Source: Kibdelosporangium aridum
GTDB lineage: Bacteria; Actinomycetota; Actinomycetes; Mycobacteriales; Pseudonocardiaceae
Length of the DNA: 64,000 nucleotides
Assembly (NCBI RefSeq): GCF_900176515.1
Contig: NZ_FWXV01000002.1
Coordinates: 496,001 to 560,000, forward strand
Reading direction: 5' to 3'
Shown here: one piece after another, positions 36,464 to 46,869 of the stretch
Layout of the letters: every line of letters starts with the position of its first letter
Position numbering within the stretch: the first letter of the stretch is position 1
Translations under genes and position numbers: made by a program
The notes under the pieces: model-generated
What the model was told of the DNA's origin: nothing
Databases searched by the model: none
What the model saw: only the letters and a program-made list of their open reading frames with translations

Positions 36464-37593
36464 CGTCGGCTCGCCGCGATGAACACCACGAGGGCCGCCA
36501 ACGCGATCACGGCGGCCACCGGCCCGAGCGCGAGCGTGCCCGAAAACTCCAGCACGAGACCGCCGGTCACGCCGGAAAGGCCGATTCCGAGGTAAATCGC
36601 TGCCGCGTTCATCGCGAGGGTCAGCCCGGCCGATGACGGTGCCAGGTCCACGAGCCTGCTCTGCATCGGCGGGTTGATCGACCAGTTCGCCATCCCCCAC
36701 ACGAGCAGGATCACCACCGCGCCGGCCACGACGGACGCGACCCACGGCAGCACAGCCAGCGACACCGTGCACAGCGCCAACGCACAGATCAAAGGCGCGC
36801 GGGTGCCGAATCGGTCGGTTACCCGTCCGCCAAGCCAGTTTCCGAGCACTCCGCCTAGGCCGTACGCGAACAGCATCAGGCTCACGACCACGCCGTGCAC
36901 GCCTGTGATGTCCGCGAGCACGGACGTCAGGTACGCGTACACAGTCAGTCCGGCGAGCGAGATCAGCAACGTCACCACGAGCAGGGCGACGATCCGACGG
37001 TCTGCCAGCAAAGCGAAACGCGAGCGCAAACTAGCCGACGCGGGCGCAGGCATCCGAGGCACAACCAGCCATACGGCGACCGCGGCGACAGCCGTCAACC
37101 CAGCCACAACACCGAACACACCTTGGTAACCCAACGACGGCACCAAAGCGCTGCTGAGCGGGATCCCGACGACCAACGCCACCGTGAGGCCTCCGAAGAC
37201 GGTGGCGAAGGCACGAGCGCGGCGCTCGACAGGATTCAGCGTTGCCGCAACGACTGTGGCTGTCGGCGTGTACACGGCGGCGCCCAATGCCGTGATCATC
37301 CTGGCGGCGAACAACAACCCGTAATTCGGGGCTACGGCGGCCAAACCGTTGCCCAGTGCCATCACCGCCATCGCGGTGACCAGGAGCGTTCGGCGTTCCC
37401 AACGACCGGTGAAGGCCGCGAGCAAAGGTGATCCCACGGCATAAGTCAGCGCGAACGCTGTCAGCAACTGCCCGGCCGTCGCGACCGAAACCTGCCTGGC
37501 GGCCGCGAGATCCGGGAGTACTCCGGCGATCACCTGCGCGCTGACGCCTGCCGCGAATGTCCCGGTCGCCAGCAGGTAATTACGTAAGGACAA
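36403..37593 (-). CDS. MFS transporter (drug/arabinose efflux type)
   Basis: 396 residues from the TTG at 37593; the start overlaps the end of the upstream phosphatase gene by 14 bp. Twelve hydrophobic segments are expected by length. The signature AFALTYAVGSPLLAAFTGRWERR lies between helices 2 and 3. The substrate is not clear. The downstream end overlaps the convergent DUF1918 gene by 61 bp. The upstream 34 codons of the open frame lie entirely within the phosphatase gene and were excluded. Confidence 0.85.
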   Translation of the reverse strand: MSLRNYLLATGTFAAGVSAQVIAGVLPDLAAARQVSVATAGQLLTAFALTYAVGSPLLAAFTGRWERRTLLVTAMAVMALGNGLAAVAPNYGLLFAARMITALGAAVYTPTATVVAATLNPVERRARAFATVFGGLTVALVVGIPLSSALVPSLGYQGVFGVVAGLTAVAAVAVWLVVPRMPAPASASLRSRFALLADRRIVALLVVTLLISLAGLTVYAYLTSVLADITGVHGVVVSLMLFAYGLGGVLGNWLGGRVTDRFGTRAPLICALALCTVSLAVLPWVASVVAGAVVILLVWGMANWSINPPMQSRLVDLAPSSAGLTLAMNAAAIYLGIGLSGVTGGLVLEFSGTLALGPVAAVIALAALVVFIAASRRQDSLARSTTQSGPGNTSPS

Positions 37594-38398
37594 CGGTTTC
37601 CGCCAGTTCGTCGGCCAGCTGGCGGGTCGCCGCCGCGATACCGGACCACCTGCGCGACAGGTCCAGGTCGAATTCCAGCGGACGGCCCCGCACATCCATC
37701 ACAACCCCGCCCGCCGACGGCAAAGTCACCATGGCCGCCGCCAAATCCATGATCCGGTGCGTGTCCGAGCCCGGGTCGACGAACGCGTCCATTGAACCCT
37801 CGGCGACCAACGCGGTCTCCAGACACGTCGTCGACAGCACCCGGACCCGGTCGACTCGTGATGCCACTCTCAGCCACGCTTCTCTGCTGTTGTCCTTGGG
37901 ACGCAACATGGCGATCGACGAACCGTCCACAGTGGTACGACCCGTTGTCTGGTACGGAGTCGGTTGCCCAGCCAGCGCCCACCACGCCCGGCCTGTGTCG
38001 AGCCAGACCGTCAGCGCCTCGGTGGCGACGCCGTCACGGAAGACCGCTCCGGCGAAGCACGACAACGGAACACCCATTGCCGCGTTGGCCGATCCGTCCA
38101 TGGGGTCGATCACCAGGGTCACCGCCGAGCCGTGGTCGACGAACCCGGCTTCTTCACTCAAAAGGTTGACCTGGGCCGCGTCGATGACGTCCACGATCGC
38201 GGCTTCCACCAGCGCGTCCACACGCATGGTCGGCGTGCCGTCCGCGCCGGTCGCGACCTCTTCGGCGAGCTCTTGACGTGGATAACGCCTCCGCGCGGCG
38301 CCGTACGCGGCCGCAGCGGCCCGTGCGGCGTCGGCAAGCGGGGAGTAGACGCCTTCGGGCAGGCTGGGCGCAGGCACCGGCCACGTGATCATCGACAT
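37580..38398 (-). CDS. Inositol-monophosphatase-family phosphatase
   Basis: 272 residues from the ATG at 38398. The metal-binding signature is DPMDGSANAAMG (about 105-116), with SEEAG upstream and a DTHRIMD segment near 225 in place of the usual WD-motif. It could act on inositol phosphate, fructose-1,6-bisphosphate, histidinol phosphate or 3'-phosphoadenylate. The gene is next to an MFS gene with a 14-bp overlap and divergent from a two-component system. The function within the family is unresolved. Confidence 0.85.
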   Translation of the reverse strand: MSMITWPVPAPSLPEGVYSPLADAARAAAAAYGAARRRYPRQELAEEVATGADGTPTMRVDALVEAAIVDVIDAAQVNLLSEEAGFVDHGSAVTLVIDPMDGSANAAMGVPLSCFAGAVFRDGVATEALTVWLDTGRAWWALAGQPTPYQTTGRTTVDGSSIAMLRPKDNSREAWLRVASRVDRVRVLSTTCLETALVAEGSMDAFVDPGSDTHRIMDLAAAMVTLPSAGGVVMDVRGRPLEFDLDLSRRWSGIAAATRQLADELAETVVLT

Positions 38399-38464
38399 AC
38401 CGAGAACGGTACAAGCGGGAACGCCCCTGGTCCTCTGAACGTTGCGTAACCATAAGGAGGCGTT

Positions 38465-39151
38465 GTGCAACACACCGGGGATGGTCAGCACCTGCTGGTG
38501 GTCGACGACGAGCCCGGAATCACCGAACTGTTGTCCACCACTCTCAACCTGGCCGGGTACCGCGTTTCCGCGGTCGGCTCGGGCCACGCGGCGCTGAACG
38601 CGGTCGATGCCGAACGCCCCGACATGATCATTCTCGACGTGATGCTGCCTGATATGGACGGTTTCACCGTGTGCCGCAGGCTGGCCGAGCGCGGGCACGC
38701 GCCACCCGTGCTGTTCCTGACCGCACGCAGTTCGGTCGAGGACACCGTGACCGGGCTGCGGATCGGCGGCGACGACTACGTCACCAAGCCCTTTCACGTC
38801 CTTGAACTCCTCGCCAGGGTGCAGGCGCTGTTGCGCAGATCCGGCCGCGGCCCCGACGAACCGGTGCTGCGCTGCGCCGACCTGGTCCTCGACGAGACCA
38901 AGTTCCAGGCCGTGCGGGACGGCGAGGCGCTCGACCTCACCCCGACGGAGTACAAACTGCTGCGGTACCTGATGGTCAACGCCGGCCAGGTGATGACCAA
39001 GGAACAGATCCTGCAGCACGTCTGGCAGCACGAGTTCGGCGAAGGCGTGGTCGAGAAACTCGTCTCCCGGTTGCGGCACAAGGTCGACGCCGGCCGCAGC
39101 CCGCTGATCCACACCGTCCGCGGGTTCGGCTACCGGATCGCTGAGACCTGA
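38465..39151 (+). CDS. OmpR-family response regulator
   Basis: 228 residues, GTG start with AAGGAGG four bases upstream. The receiver domain has VVDDE (Asp14, Asp15), the phospho-acceptor Asp58 in ILDVMLPDMDG, and Lys in VTKPF. The C-terminal winged helix (DLTPTEYKLLRYLMVNAGQVMTKEQI … VSRLRHKVD) is OmpR/PhoB-like. It overlaps its histidine kinase by one base. Confidence 0.95.
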   Translation: MQHTGDGQHLLVVDDEPGITELLSTTLNLAGYRVSAVGSGHAALNAVDAERPDMIILDVMLPDMDGFTVCRRLAERGHAPPVLFLTARSSVEDTVTGLRIGGDDYVTKPFHVLELLARVQALLRRSGRGPDEPVLRCADLVLDETKFQAVRDGEALDLTPTEYKLLRYLMVNAGQVMTKEQILQHVWQHEFGEGVVEKLVSRLRHKVDAGRSPLIHTVRGFGYRIAET

Positions 39152-40437
39152 TGCCCCGCAAGGGAATCCGCGCGGTTCGCGGCCGGATGCTGTTCGGCCT
39201 GATCTCGTTGACCCTGCTCGCCATGGCGATCATCGACGTGGCCGCGCTGTTCGTGGTCGACCTGTACGCGCTCAACCGGGTCGAACGCACCCTGACCGAG
39301 GTACAGCGGTCATTGCCGATCATCGGCAACCGAACGATCAATGTGGACGGTCTGACGCTGGAACAACAGCTGCCGGAGGGGTTCGTCGCGGCGGTCGTCG
39401 CCCAGGACGGGCACGTGCTGACGACAGCGAAGCCGTACTTGCTGTCCGGGGAGACGATCACCGCGCCGCCGATCCCCGACCCGGTGCCCGTGGGCTGGGC
39501 CGCCCAGCCGATCACGCTGTCCTCTTCGGACACTCGGTTCCGGGTGCAGACGTTCGATCTCGGCGCGAACGCGGCGATCATCCTGCCAGGCACGACCACA
39601 CCGGTGCGGTTCCGGTACGTGGTCGTCGGCGGCAGTCTCGGCCCCGGCGAGGACGCCGTCCAGCAGTTGCTGGTGTTCGAGCTGATCGCGACCGGCGCCG
39701 CGGTGCTCGCGGTCACGGTGTTCGGTGCGCACGTGCTCAACCGCGCACTGCGAGAACAGCGGGACATGGAAACGCGGCTGCTCAACTTCGTGGCCGCGGC
39801 CTCGCACGAACTGCGCACACCGCTGACCACGATCCGCGGATGGGCGGAACTGCAACGGGTGTCCGGCGAACCGGAGCTGGCGGCGAAAGCACTGAGCCGG
39901 ATCGAGAAGGAGGCCAACCGGATGAACCTCCTGGTCGACCAGCTGCTCGAACTGAGCCGCCTCGACCTGAACCGGACGATCCGGCGCGAGCCGGTTGACG
40001 TGCGCAGGATCGCCGCCGAGATCGTCGCGGACTGCTCGGCACTACTCACGAACCGGGCCATCACGCTGGACGCACCGGCCGAAATGATCGTCAACGGGGA
40101 CGAGACCCTGCTCCGGCACGTGCTGGCGAACTTGATCAGCAACGCCGTGCGGCACACGCCAGACGGCACGCCGATCACGATCAGCGTGCACGGCAACCGG
40201 GTGTCCGTGGCCGATGAAGGTCCTGGCATGCCGCCGGAAACGGCGGCACGCGTCTTCGAACGCTTCTACCGCGCGGAAAACCGGGCGTCCGACGTCGGCG
40301 GCTCCGGGCTGGGACTGGCGATCGCGCGTGGGATCGTGCAGGCGCACGGCGGTGAGATCACCGTGACCACACAGCTCGGCAAGGGCAGCACATTCACCGT
40401 TGAGCTGCCGACGGTCAGCAGTTCGTCAGGAAAGTGA
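39151..40437 (+). CDS. Membrane sensor histidine kinase
   Basis: 428 residues. Two membrane helices (about 12-38 and 173-197) flank an external sensor of about 130 residues. Then come a short HAMP-like stretch, the dimerisation domain with His219 in ASHELRTPL, and the ATPase domain with N-box HVLANLISNAVRHTP, G1 DEGPGMPPE and G2 GGSGLGLAI. It phosphorylates the upstream response regulator. The signal is unknown. Confidence 0.95.
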   Translation: MPRKGIRAVRGRMLFGLISLTLLAMAIIDVAALFVVDLYALNRVERTLTEVQRSLPIIGNRTINVDGLTLEQQLPEGFVAAVVAQDGHVLTTAKPYLLSGETITAPPIPDPVPVGWAAQPITLSSSDTRFRVQTFDLGANAAIILPGTTTPVRFRYVVVGGSLGPGEDAVQQLLVFELIATGAAVLAVTVFGAHVLNRALREQRDMETRLLNFVAAASHELRTPLTTIRGWAELQRVSGEPELAAKALSRIEKEANRMNLLVDQLLELSRLDLNRTIRREPVDVRRIAAEIVADCSALLTNRAITLDAPAEMIVNGDETLLRHVLANLISNAVRHTPDGTPITISVHGNRVSVADEGPGMPPETAARVFERFYRAENRASDVGGSGLGLAIARGIVQAHGGEITVTTQLGKGSTFTVELPTVSSSSGK

Positions 40438-40497
40438 CAGGGGCAGGTCAGGTTCACGCGGAAACGTCGATGGTGACGACTCCCAAGGAGTGAACGA

Positions 40498-41679
40498 ATG
40501 ACCGAGACACTGCCTGACGTCCCGACGATCCCCCAGCACCGCACCACACCGCTGGACCCACCACCGGAGCTGCACGACCGCGGTCCGTTGAGCAGGCTGG
40601 CTTTCGCCGACGGCACGGTCGGCTGGCTCGTCACCTCGCACAAGCTGACACGCGCGATCCTCGCGGACTCTCGGTTCAGTGCCCGCGGTGAGCTTCGGAA
40701 ATCGCCGATCCGCGACAACCTGTCCGACGAGCCGACCAAGCCGGGCATGTTCATCGCGCAGGACGCGCCCGAGCACACGCGTTACCGGCGGCTGCTGACC
40801 GGGCAGTTCACCGTGCGCCGGATGAACCAGCTGATCCCGCGCATCCAGGAGATCACCAACGAGCACATCGAAGGCATGCGCAGGCACGGCCCGCCGGTCG
40901 ACCTGGTGCAGGAGTTCGCGTTGCCGATCCCGTCCTTGGTGATCTGCGAGCTGCTGGGCGTCCCGTACGACGATCGTGCGCGGTTCCAGCGCGACTCCAG
41001 CAACATGCTCTCGCTCAGCAAGCCGATCGAGGAAGTGCGTGCGGCGGTCGAGTCGGTCGAGGGCTACATGCTCGATCTGGTCAAGGCGAAGCGGGAACAG
41101 CCGGGCGACGACCTGATGAGCGGACTGGTGCAGCTGAACGAGCTGACCGACGAGGAAATGAGCAACATCGGTTTCCTGCTGCTCGTCGCCGGTCACGAGA
41201 CCACCGCGAACATGTTGGCGCTGGGCACTTACACGCTGCTGACCAACCCGGATCAGCTGGCGGTGCTGCGTTCCGACGAAAGCCTGGTGGACAACGCGGT
41301 CGAGGAACTGCTGCGCTACCTCACCATCGTCCACTTTGGAACAACGCGGACCGCGCTCGAGGACGTCGAACTGGACGGCCAGCTGATCAAGGCCGGTGAG
41401 CCCCTGGCGATCTCCCTGCCCGCGGCCAACCGCGACCCGATGCGGTTCGTCGACGCGGACCGCCTGGCGCTCAACGGAACCCCGACCGGGCACGTCGCGT
41501 TCGGGCACGGCATCCACCAATGCCTCGGCCAGCAACTGGCCCGCATCGAGATGCGGATCGGCTTCGCCACGCTGCTGCGGGAATTCCCGACGCTGCGGCT
41601 GGCGATCGAGCCGCAGGACGTGCCGATGCGCGAGGACATGGCGATCTACGGCGTGCACTCACTGCCCGTGGCCTGGTAA
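40498..41679 (+). CDS. Cytochrome P450
   Basis: 393 residues. The I-helix motif AGHETT is near residue 238, the ExxR motif EELLR near 267, and the haem loop FGHGIHQCLG ends with Cys342. The length and motifs are those of soluble actinomycete P450s of the CYP105/107 type. It is 60 bp downstream of the histidine kinase on the same strand and followed by a strong terminator, so the kinase, regulator and P450 may form one operon. No ferredoxin or biosynthetic genes are beside it. The substrate is unknown. Confidence 0.93.
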   Translation: MTETLPDVPTIPQHRTTPLDPPPELHDRGPLSRLAFADGTVGWLVTSHKLTRAILADSRFSARGELRKSPIRDNLSDEPTKPGMFIAQDAPEHTRYRRLLTGQFTVRRMNQLIPRIQEITNEHIEGMRRHGPPVDLVQEFALPIPSLVICELLGVPYDDRARFQRDSSNMLSLSKPIEEVRAAVESVEGYMLDLVKAKREQPGDDLMSGLVQLNELTDEEMSNIGFLLLVAGHETTANMLALGTYTLLTNPDQLAVLRSDESLVDNAVEELLRYLTIVHFGTTRTALEDVELDGQLIKAGEPLAISLPAANRDPMRFVDADRLALNGTPTGHVAFGHGIHQCLGQQLARIEMRIGFATLLREFPTLRLAIEPQDVPMREDMAIYGVHSLPVAW

Positions 41680-41682
41680 AGC

Positions 41683-41720
41683 ACAAGGGGCGCCTCGGCT
41701 TTCGCCAAGGCGCCCCTTGT
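41683..41720. terminator. Bidirectional terminator between P450 and mdh
   Basis: A perfect 13-bp outer stem (41683-41695 with 41708-41720) closes a GC-rich loop. It lies 4 bp past the P450 stop and 8 bp past the convergent mdh stop. Confidence 0.9.
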
Positions 41721-41727
41721 CTTCGGA

Positions 41728-42732
<1,005 letters not shown>

Positions 42733-42811
42733 TCAAGCGTGTATTGGGGTCTCGGGCGTGACCAGCTACCGCCAGCACAGTCTCAGCGCCGGGACCAGCC
42801 TCGGCAGGCTA

Positions 42812-43375
42812 TCAACCCCGCAGCGCGTGGTCCCGGGCCGGTGATCCGACTCTCATCAGCTGTGGGACACCGCTCTGCGCGACCGCGGTTGCCAGGAGGT
42901 AACCGAGCAACGCGCCGAATGTGTTCGTGATCAGGTCGTCCACGTCGAAGATCCGGTAGACGAACGGTGCCGTGCCGAAGTTGCCGGACAGCTGGGTGAC
43001 CTCGATCGTGAGCGACGCCACGAACCCGATCGTGAGCGCCTGCCGCGCGGTGCGCCGCCACAGCACGCGGGCGAAAATGCCCAGCGGCACGAACAACAGC
43101 ACGTTCAGCAGGACCTGTTTGGCCGCGTTGAGGTCGCCGCCGACCGTGTCCAGCACCCACTGCAACGGCATGAGCTGGATCTCCTGCTTCAGCCGTGGCG
43201 TGGACGCCGTCGGCAGCGGCAGGAACACGACCGCGAGCGCCAGGCTGGCGTAGAGCGTGACGGCTCCGCTGATCAGCGGACGCACCCTGCCGCGCAAGGC
43301 CACCAGGACAACCGGCCAGATCAGGGCGAACCCGATCAGTCCGAAGTGGATCGCTTTCAGCTGCGTCGCGGTCAT
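42812..43375 (-). CDS. VanZ-family membrane protein
   Basis: 187 residues with five or so hydrophobic segments. The VanZ signature appears as NVLLFVPLGIFARVL (about 90-104) and SLTIEVTQL followed by RIFDVDDLITNTFGALLGYLL (about 120-160). VanZ proteins give low-level teicoplanin resistance in enterococci; most actinobacterial members have no known role. Confidence 0.88.
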   Translation of the reverse strand: MTATQLKAIHFGLIGFALIWPVVLVALRGRVRPLISGAVTLYASLALAVVFLPLPTASTPRLKQEIQLMPLQWVLDTVGGDLNAAKQVLLNVLLFVPLGIFARVLWRRTARQALTIGFVASLTIEVTQLSGNFGTAPFVYRIFDVDDLITNTFGALLGYLLATAVAQSGVPQLMRVGSPARDHALRG

Positions 43376-43464
43376 GGTGACGACGTTATGGAAATTCCGC
43401 CGCCACGACTTCGGTCGAAGAGTCCGTCTTGGTCAGCCGCTTGACCGAGGCGTTTCTCGGCCGA

Positions 43465-43755
43465 TCAGTTGAGCGGGCCGCCGATGATCGAGGCCGAGAT
43501 GTACAGGATCATCAGGCCGAACCCGCCGTACAGCAGGATGTCCACCCGGCGTTTGCGCACGGCCAGCAGGCCGGCCTTGCTGTCCGGCAGCAGCAGCCGC
43601 AGTGCGGCGGCGACCAGCAGGGCACCGCCGATCAGGGACGTGCCGCGGCGCCAGTAGTACATGGCGATCAGGGCGAGGCCGATCACCACGATCAACAGCA
43701 CCAGACCGAACGGCCACTGGTCACGCAGCTTCGACTTGGACGGCACGACGGTCAC
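43465..43755 (-). CDS. DUF3017 membrane protein
   Basis: 96 residues, GTG overlapping the folD stop (GTGA). There are three hydrophobic segments, with the family motif [25 protein letters not shown] and [19 protein letters not shown]3017 proteins are usually beside folD in actinobacteria, as here. The function is unknown. Confidence 0.87.
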   Translation of the reverse strand: MTVVPSKSKLRDQWPFGLVLLIVVIGLALIAMYYWRRGTSLIGGALLVAAALRLLLPDSKAGLLAVRKRRVDILLYGGFGLMILYISASIIGGPLN

Positions 43756-44600
43756 GCCTGCGCCTCGGCAGCCTCGACCACGTTGGTCAGCAACATCGCC
43801 CTGGTCATCGGGCCGATACCGCCCGGGTTCGGCGACAGGAAGCCGGCCACGGAACGGACATCCGGGTGCACGTCACCGGCCATTCCGGACTCGGTGCGGC
43901 TCACGCCGACGTCCAGCACGGCCGCACCGGGCTTGACCATCTCCGGCGTGATCAGGTGCGGCACACCGGCACCGGCGACCACGATGTCGGCCCGGCTGAC
44001 CTCGGCGGTCAGGTCCTTGGTTCCCGTGTGGCACAAGGTGACCGTCGCGTTCTCGGAGCGACGGGTGAGCAGCAGGCCCAGCGGGCGGCCGACGGTCACG
44101 CCACGGCCGACGACCGTGATGTTCGCGCCCGCGATCGGCACCTGGTAGCGGTTGAGCAGCTCGACGATGCCACGCGGGGTGCACGGCAGCGGCGCGGGTT
44201 CCATCAGCACCAACCGGCCGAGGTTGACCGGGTGCAGGCCGTCCGCGTCCTTCGACGGGTCGACGCGCTCCAGCAGCCTGCCCGTGTCCAGGTGCTTGGG
44301 CACCGGCAGCTGGACGATGTAGCCGGTGCACGCCGGGTCGGCGTTCAGCTCGTCCAGTACGGCTTCGGCGTCTTCCTGGGAGATGTCCGCGGGCAGGTCC
44401 CTGCGGATCGAGGTGATCCCGACCTTCGCGCAGTCCGCGTGCTTGCCGCGCACGTACATCGCCGACCCTGGGTCGTCACCGATCAGCACTGTGCCCAGGC
44501 CTGGCGCGATCCCCTTGGCCCGCAGTGCGGCCACGCGCACCTTGAGGTCCTCGTAGATCGCGTCACGGGTCGCCTTGCCATCCAGGATCGTCGCGCTCAC
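43752..44600 (-). CDS. folD: Methylene-tetrahydrofolate dehydrogenase / cyclohydrolase
   Basis: 282 residues, GTG at 44600 overlapping the upstream transporter stop. It interconverts 5,10-methylene- and 10-formyl-tetrahydrofolate with NADP. The N-terminal catalytic motif is [14 protein letters not shown] (Lys), with [10 protein letters not shown] and [11 protein letters not shown]. The NADP site follows in [16 protein letters not shown], and the C-terminus has LDVGVSR. It is complete and lies in a four-gene coupled operon. Confidence 0.96.
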   Translation of the reverse strand: MSATILDGKATRDAIYEDLKVRVAALRAKGIAPGLGTVLIGDDPGSAMYVRGKHADCAKVGITSIRRDLPADISQEDAEAVLDELNADPACTGYIVQLPVPKHLDTGRLLERVDPSKDADGLHPVNLGRLVLMEPAPLPCTPRGIVELLNRYQVPIAGANITVVGRGVTVGRPLGLLLTRRSENATVTLCHTGTKDLTAEVSRADIVVAGAGVPHLITPEMVKPGAAVLDVGVSRTESGMAGDVHPDVRSVAGFLSPNPGGIGPMTRAMLLTNVVEAAEAQA

Positions 44601-45529
44601 GCCGTCATCCTCTCAGAGGTACGTACCGCCGCGACGGCCACCGCGACCAGCGTGATCACCGCACCGAGCACCTCGGTGAACGTGAGATGGGCGTCCCTGG
44701 CGGGCACGAACACGTCCAGCAGGACCGCGCCGATCAGCTGTCCGGCGACCACGCACAGGCTGAGCAAGAGCACCCCGATGGCGCGCACGGTGACCGTCGA
44801 GATGCCGATCACGAAGATCCCGAACGCTCCACCGGTGTAGACCCACCACTCGTCGGGGAAGTCCTTCGGCCAGCCACGGATCAGCAGATCCACCGCGGTC
44901 GCGACGACCAGCAACACCATCGACACGCCGAAGTTGACCATCGCGGCCACGACCGCGTTCCCGGACGCCTCGCGGACCTGCCCGTTCATCGCGGTCTGCC
45001 AGGCCAGCCCGAACCCGGCGATCGCGGGCAGGACGAACAGCCACACGTTCTCCGGCTTGTCGAACTGGCCTTGCAGGGCGAGCACGACCGCGCCCGCGGC
45101 GATCGCCGCGCCGAGCAGCCGCCAGACGGTGACCGGCTGCGGCCCGGCCGGGCCGAGTCCGGCGCGGTCTACAAGCAGGCTGCTCACCAGCTGGCCGCTG
45201 ACCGTCGCGACGGTGAACACGGCCACGCCGAGCGCGGTGATCGTGACGCCCTGCGTGAAGATCATGTACGCGCCGACGAACCCGCCGAGGCACTGCCACC
45301 AGCGCAGCTCCCGTTTGCGCAACGCCTCGACGACCCGGCCGGCACCGCGTCGCCCGGCAGGCGTGAGGACCACCGAAGCGATAAGCACGATCCAGCCGAA
45401 GCCCGTAGAGATAAGCGCGGCCAGCACACCGTCCTGCAGCTGCGCGCCAAGCTGACCGTTCACCCGTCCTTGTGACGAGAGAAGAACCCCGGTGAGAACC
45501 GCTGCCAGACCGTACGGCCATCGCCTCAC
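44597..45529 (-). CDS. DMT-type membrane transporter, DUF606/YdcZ-like
   Basis: 310 residues from the GTG at 45529, which overlaps the upstream MFS stop (GTGA). About ten hydrophobic segments form two five-helix halves (roughly 5-145 and 170-305). Motifs such as [22 protein letters not shown] and [14 protein letters not shown] fit the DMT DUF606 family. The substrate is unknown. The longer upstream frame has no good start and overlaps the MFS gene. Confidence 0.82.
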   Translation of the reverse strand: MRRWPYGLAAVLTGVLLSSQGRVNGQLGAQLQDGVLAALISTGFGWIVLIASVVLTPAGRRGAGRVVEALRKRELRWWQCLGGFVGAYMIFTQGVTITALGVAVFTVATVSGQLVSSLLVDRAGLGPAGPQPVTVWRLLGAAIAAGAVVLALQGQFDKPENVWLFVLPAIAGFGLAWQTAMNGQVREASGNAVVAAMVNFGVSMVLLVVATAVDLLIRGWPKDFPDEWWVYTGGAFGIFVIGISTVTVRAIGVLLLSLCVVAGQLIGAVLLDVFVPARDAHLTFTEVLGAVITLVAVAVAAVRTSERMTA

Positions 45530-46743
45530 GAGAGGACCGGCACAGGTTTCGCCGCAGGTATGCGCATCGCCAGCACAACACCCAGCGCGACCAGCACGAC
45601 CGCACCGGCCGCGGCGTACGACGGACCACCGTGATCCAGCAGAAAACCGGACGTCGGCAACGCGAGCGCGAAGCCAGCGGTGGACGCCGACGATAACCAA
45701 CCGTACGCCTCGGTTCTGCGCTCTTCTGGCGCGAGTTCACCGAGCCGTGCGTTCGCCGCCGCGGCGGCGGGCGCGATCGCGGCACCGCCGAGCAGCAGCA
45801 CCACGCCGATCAACCACGGCGAGGCCGGGTCGAAAACCGGGGGTAACACAGGTACCAGTGCGGCCACTCCAACCAGGTTAAGCACTACGCGACGGGTCAG
45901 CCTCGGCGTTCCGGTCAAACCACCCGCGATCAGCCCGCCGATGCCGGAGCCGACCGCCCACACCGCGCCGAGCACACCGGCCAAGATCGGCAAGTTCACA
46001 TTGCGCGCCCAGGCCACGATCGTCATGTCGACCATCAGCAGCGCCGCGACCAGGAAGAACGACAGCATCAGGGAGGCGACCACACCGGGCACGTTGAACA
46101 GTCCCGCGCGCCGTGGCTTGGCGTGGTGGATCGTCGGCACTGGCCCGCCAAGCCCGGCCAGCGTCAGCATCCGGGCGAACCCGAGTGCCCCGATCGTGGC
46201 CAATGCGCCCGAGATCACAATGGACAGCTCGGGATTGACCGCGGCGACCAACGCGGCAGCCAAGAGCGGGCCGACGGCGTACATCAGCTCGGTCAGCGTG
46301 GCGTCCACGGTGTAGACCGAGTTCAGCGCCGATCCGGACAGCAGCCGCGGCCAGATCGCCCGGCCGACGGGGATGACCGGCGGGTTGAACAGGCCTACGG
46401 TGAACGCGGCCAACGCCATCAGCGGCCACCACGAGCTGGGTAACCAGGTGGGCAGGAAGGCCAGCACCGTCATGCCGATGCCGTAACAGACGCCCGTGAA
46501 GACGATCAAACCCGCGGCACCACGACGGTCGGCCGCCCGGCCACGCATCGGTCCGGAGACCCCGAGACCGACCAGCAGAGCGGCGCCGATCACACCGGCG
46601 ATCGCGTACGACCCGGTCCATCCCGCGATCAGGAACGACATCGCCAGCGGGGTCCCGGTCATGTGCAAACGCCCTAACGTTGCCCAGGTCAGCAGGCCTG
46701 GCACCCGGGGGACAGCGGCGAGTTCGCGGTAGGGCTGCAGCAC
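45526..46743 (-). CDS. MFS transporter
   Basis: 405 residues, GTG start, about twelve hydrophobic segments. The loop GVSGPMRGRAADRRGA after helix 2 is the usual MFS motif A position. It is the first gene of an operon with the DMT transporter, folD and the DUF3017 gene, all joined by four-base overlaps. The substrate is unknown. Confidence 0.88.
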   Translation of the reverse strand: MLQPYRELAAVPRVPGLLTWATLGRLHMTGTPLAMSFLIAGWTGSYAIAGVIGAALLVGLGVSGPMRGRAADRRGAAGLIVFTGVCYGIGMTVLAFLPTWLPSSWWPLMALAAFTVGLFNPPVIPVGRAIWPRLLSGSALNSVYTVDATLTELMYAVGPLLAAALVAAVNPELSIVISGALATIGALGFARMLTLAGLGGPVPTIHHAKPRRAGLFNVPGVVASLMLSFFLVAALLMVDMTIVAWARNVNLPILAGVLGAVWAVGSGIGGLIAGGLTGTPRLTRRVVLNLVGVAALVPVLPPVFDPASPWLIGVVLLLGGAAIAPAAAAANARLGELAPEERRTEAYGWLSSASTAGFALALPTSGFLLDHGGPSYAAAGAVVLVALGVVLAMRIPAAKPVPVLS

Positions 46744-46869
46744 CCGCTCACTGTCTCAAGGGGCACCGACAATCTGCGAACGATTACTCTCAAGGACGTC
46801 ACGGGCCGGGTTGGGCATATGGCGAATGACGCATGTGCCGAACCAGGTCGAAAAAGGGAGGATGGGGAC

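Noticed and set aside
40498..41679. Secondary-metabolite cluster suggested by the P450
   Set aside because: No synthase, carrier or tailoring genes are nearby; the neighbours are a two-component system and malate dehydrogenase.
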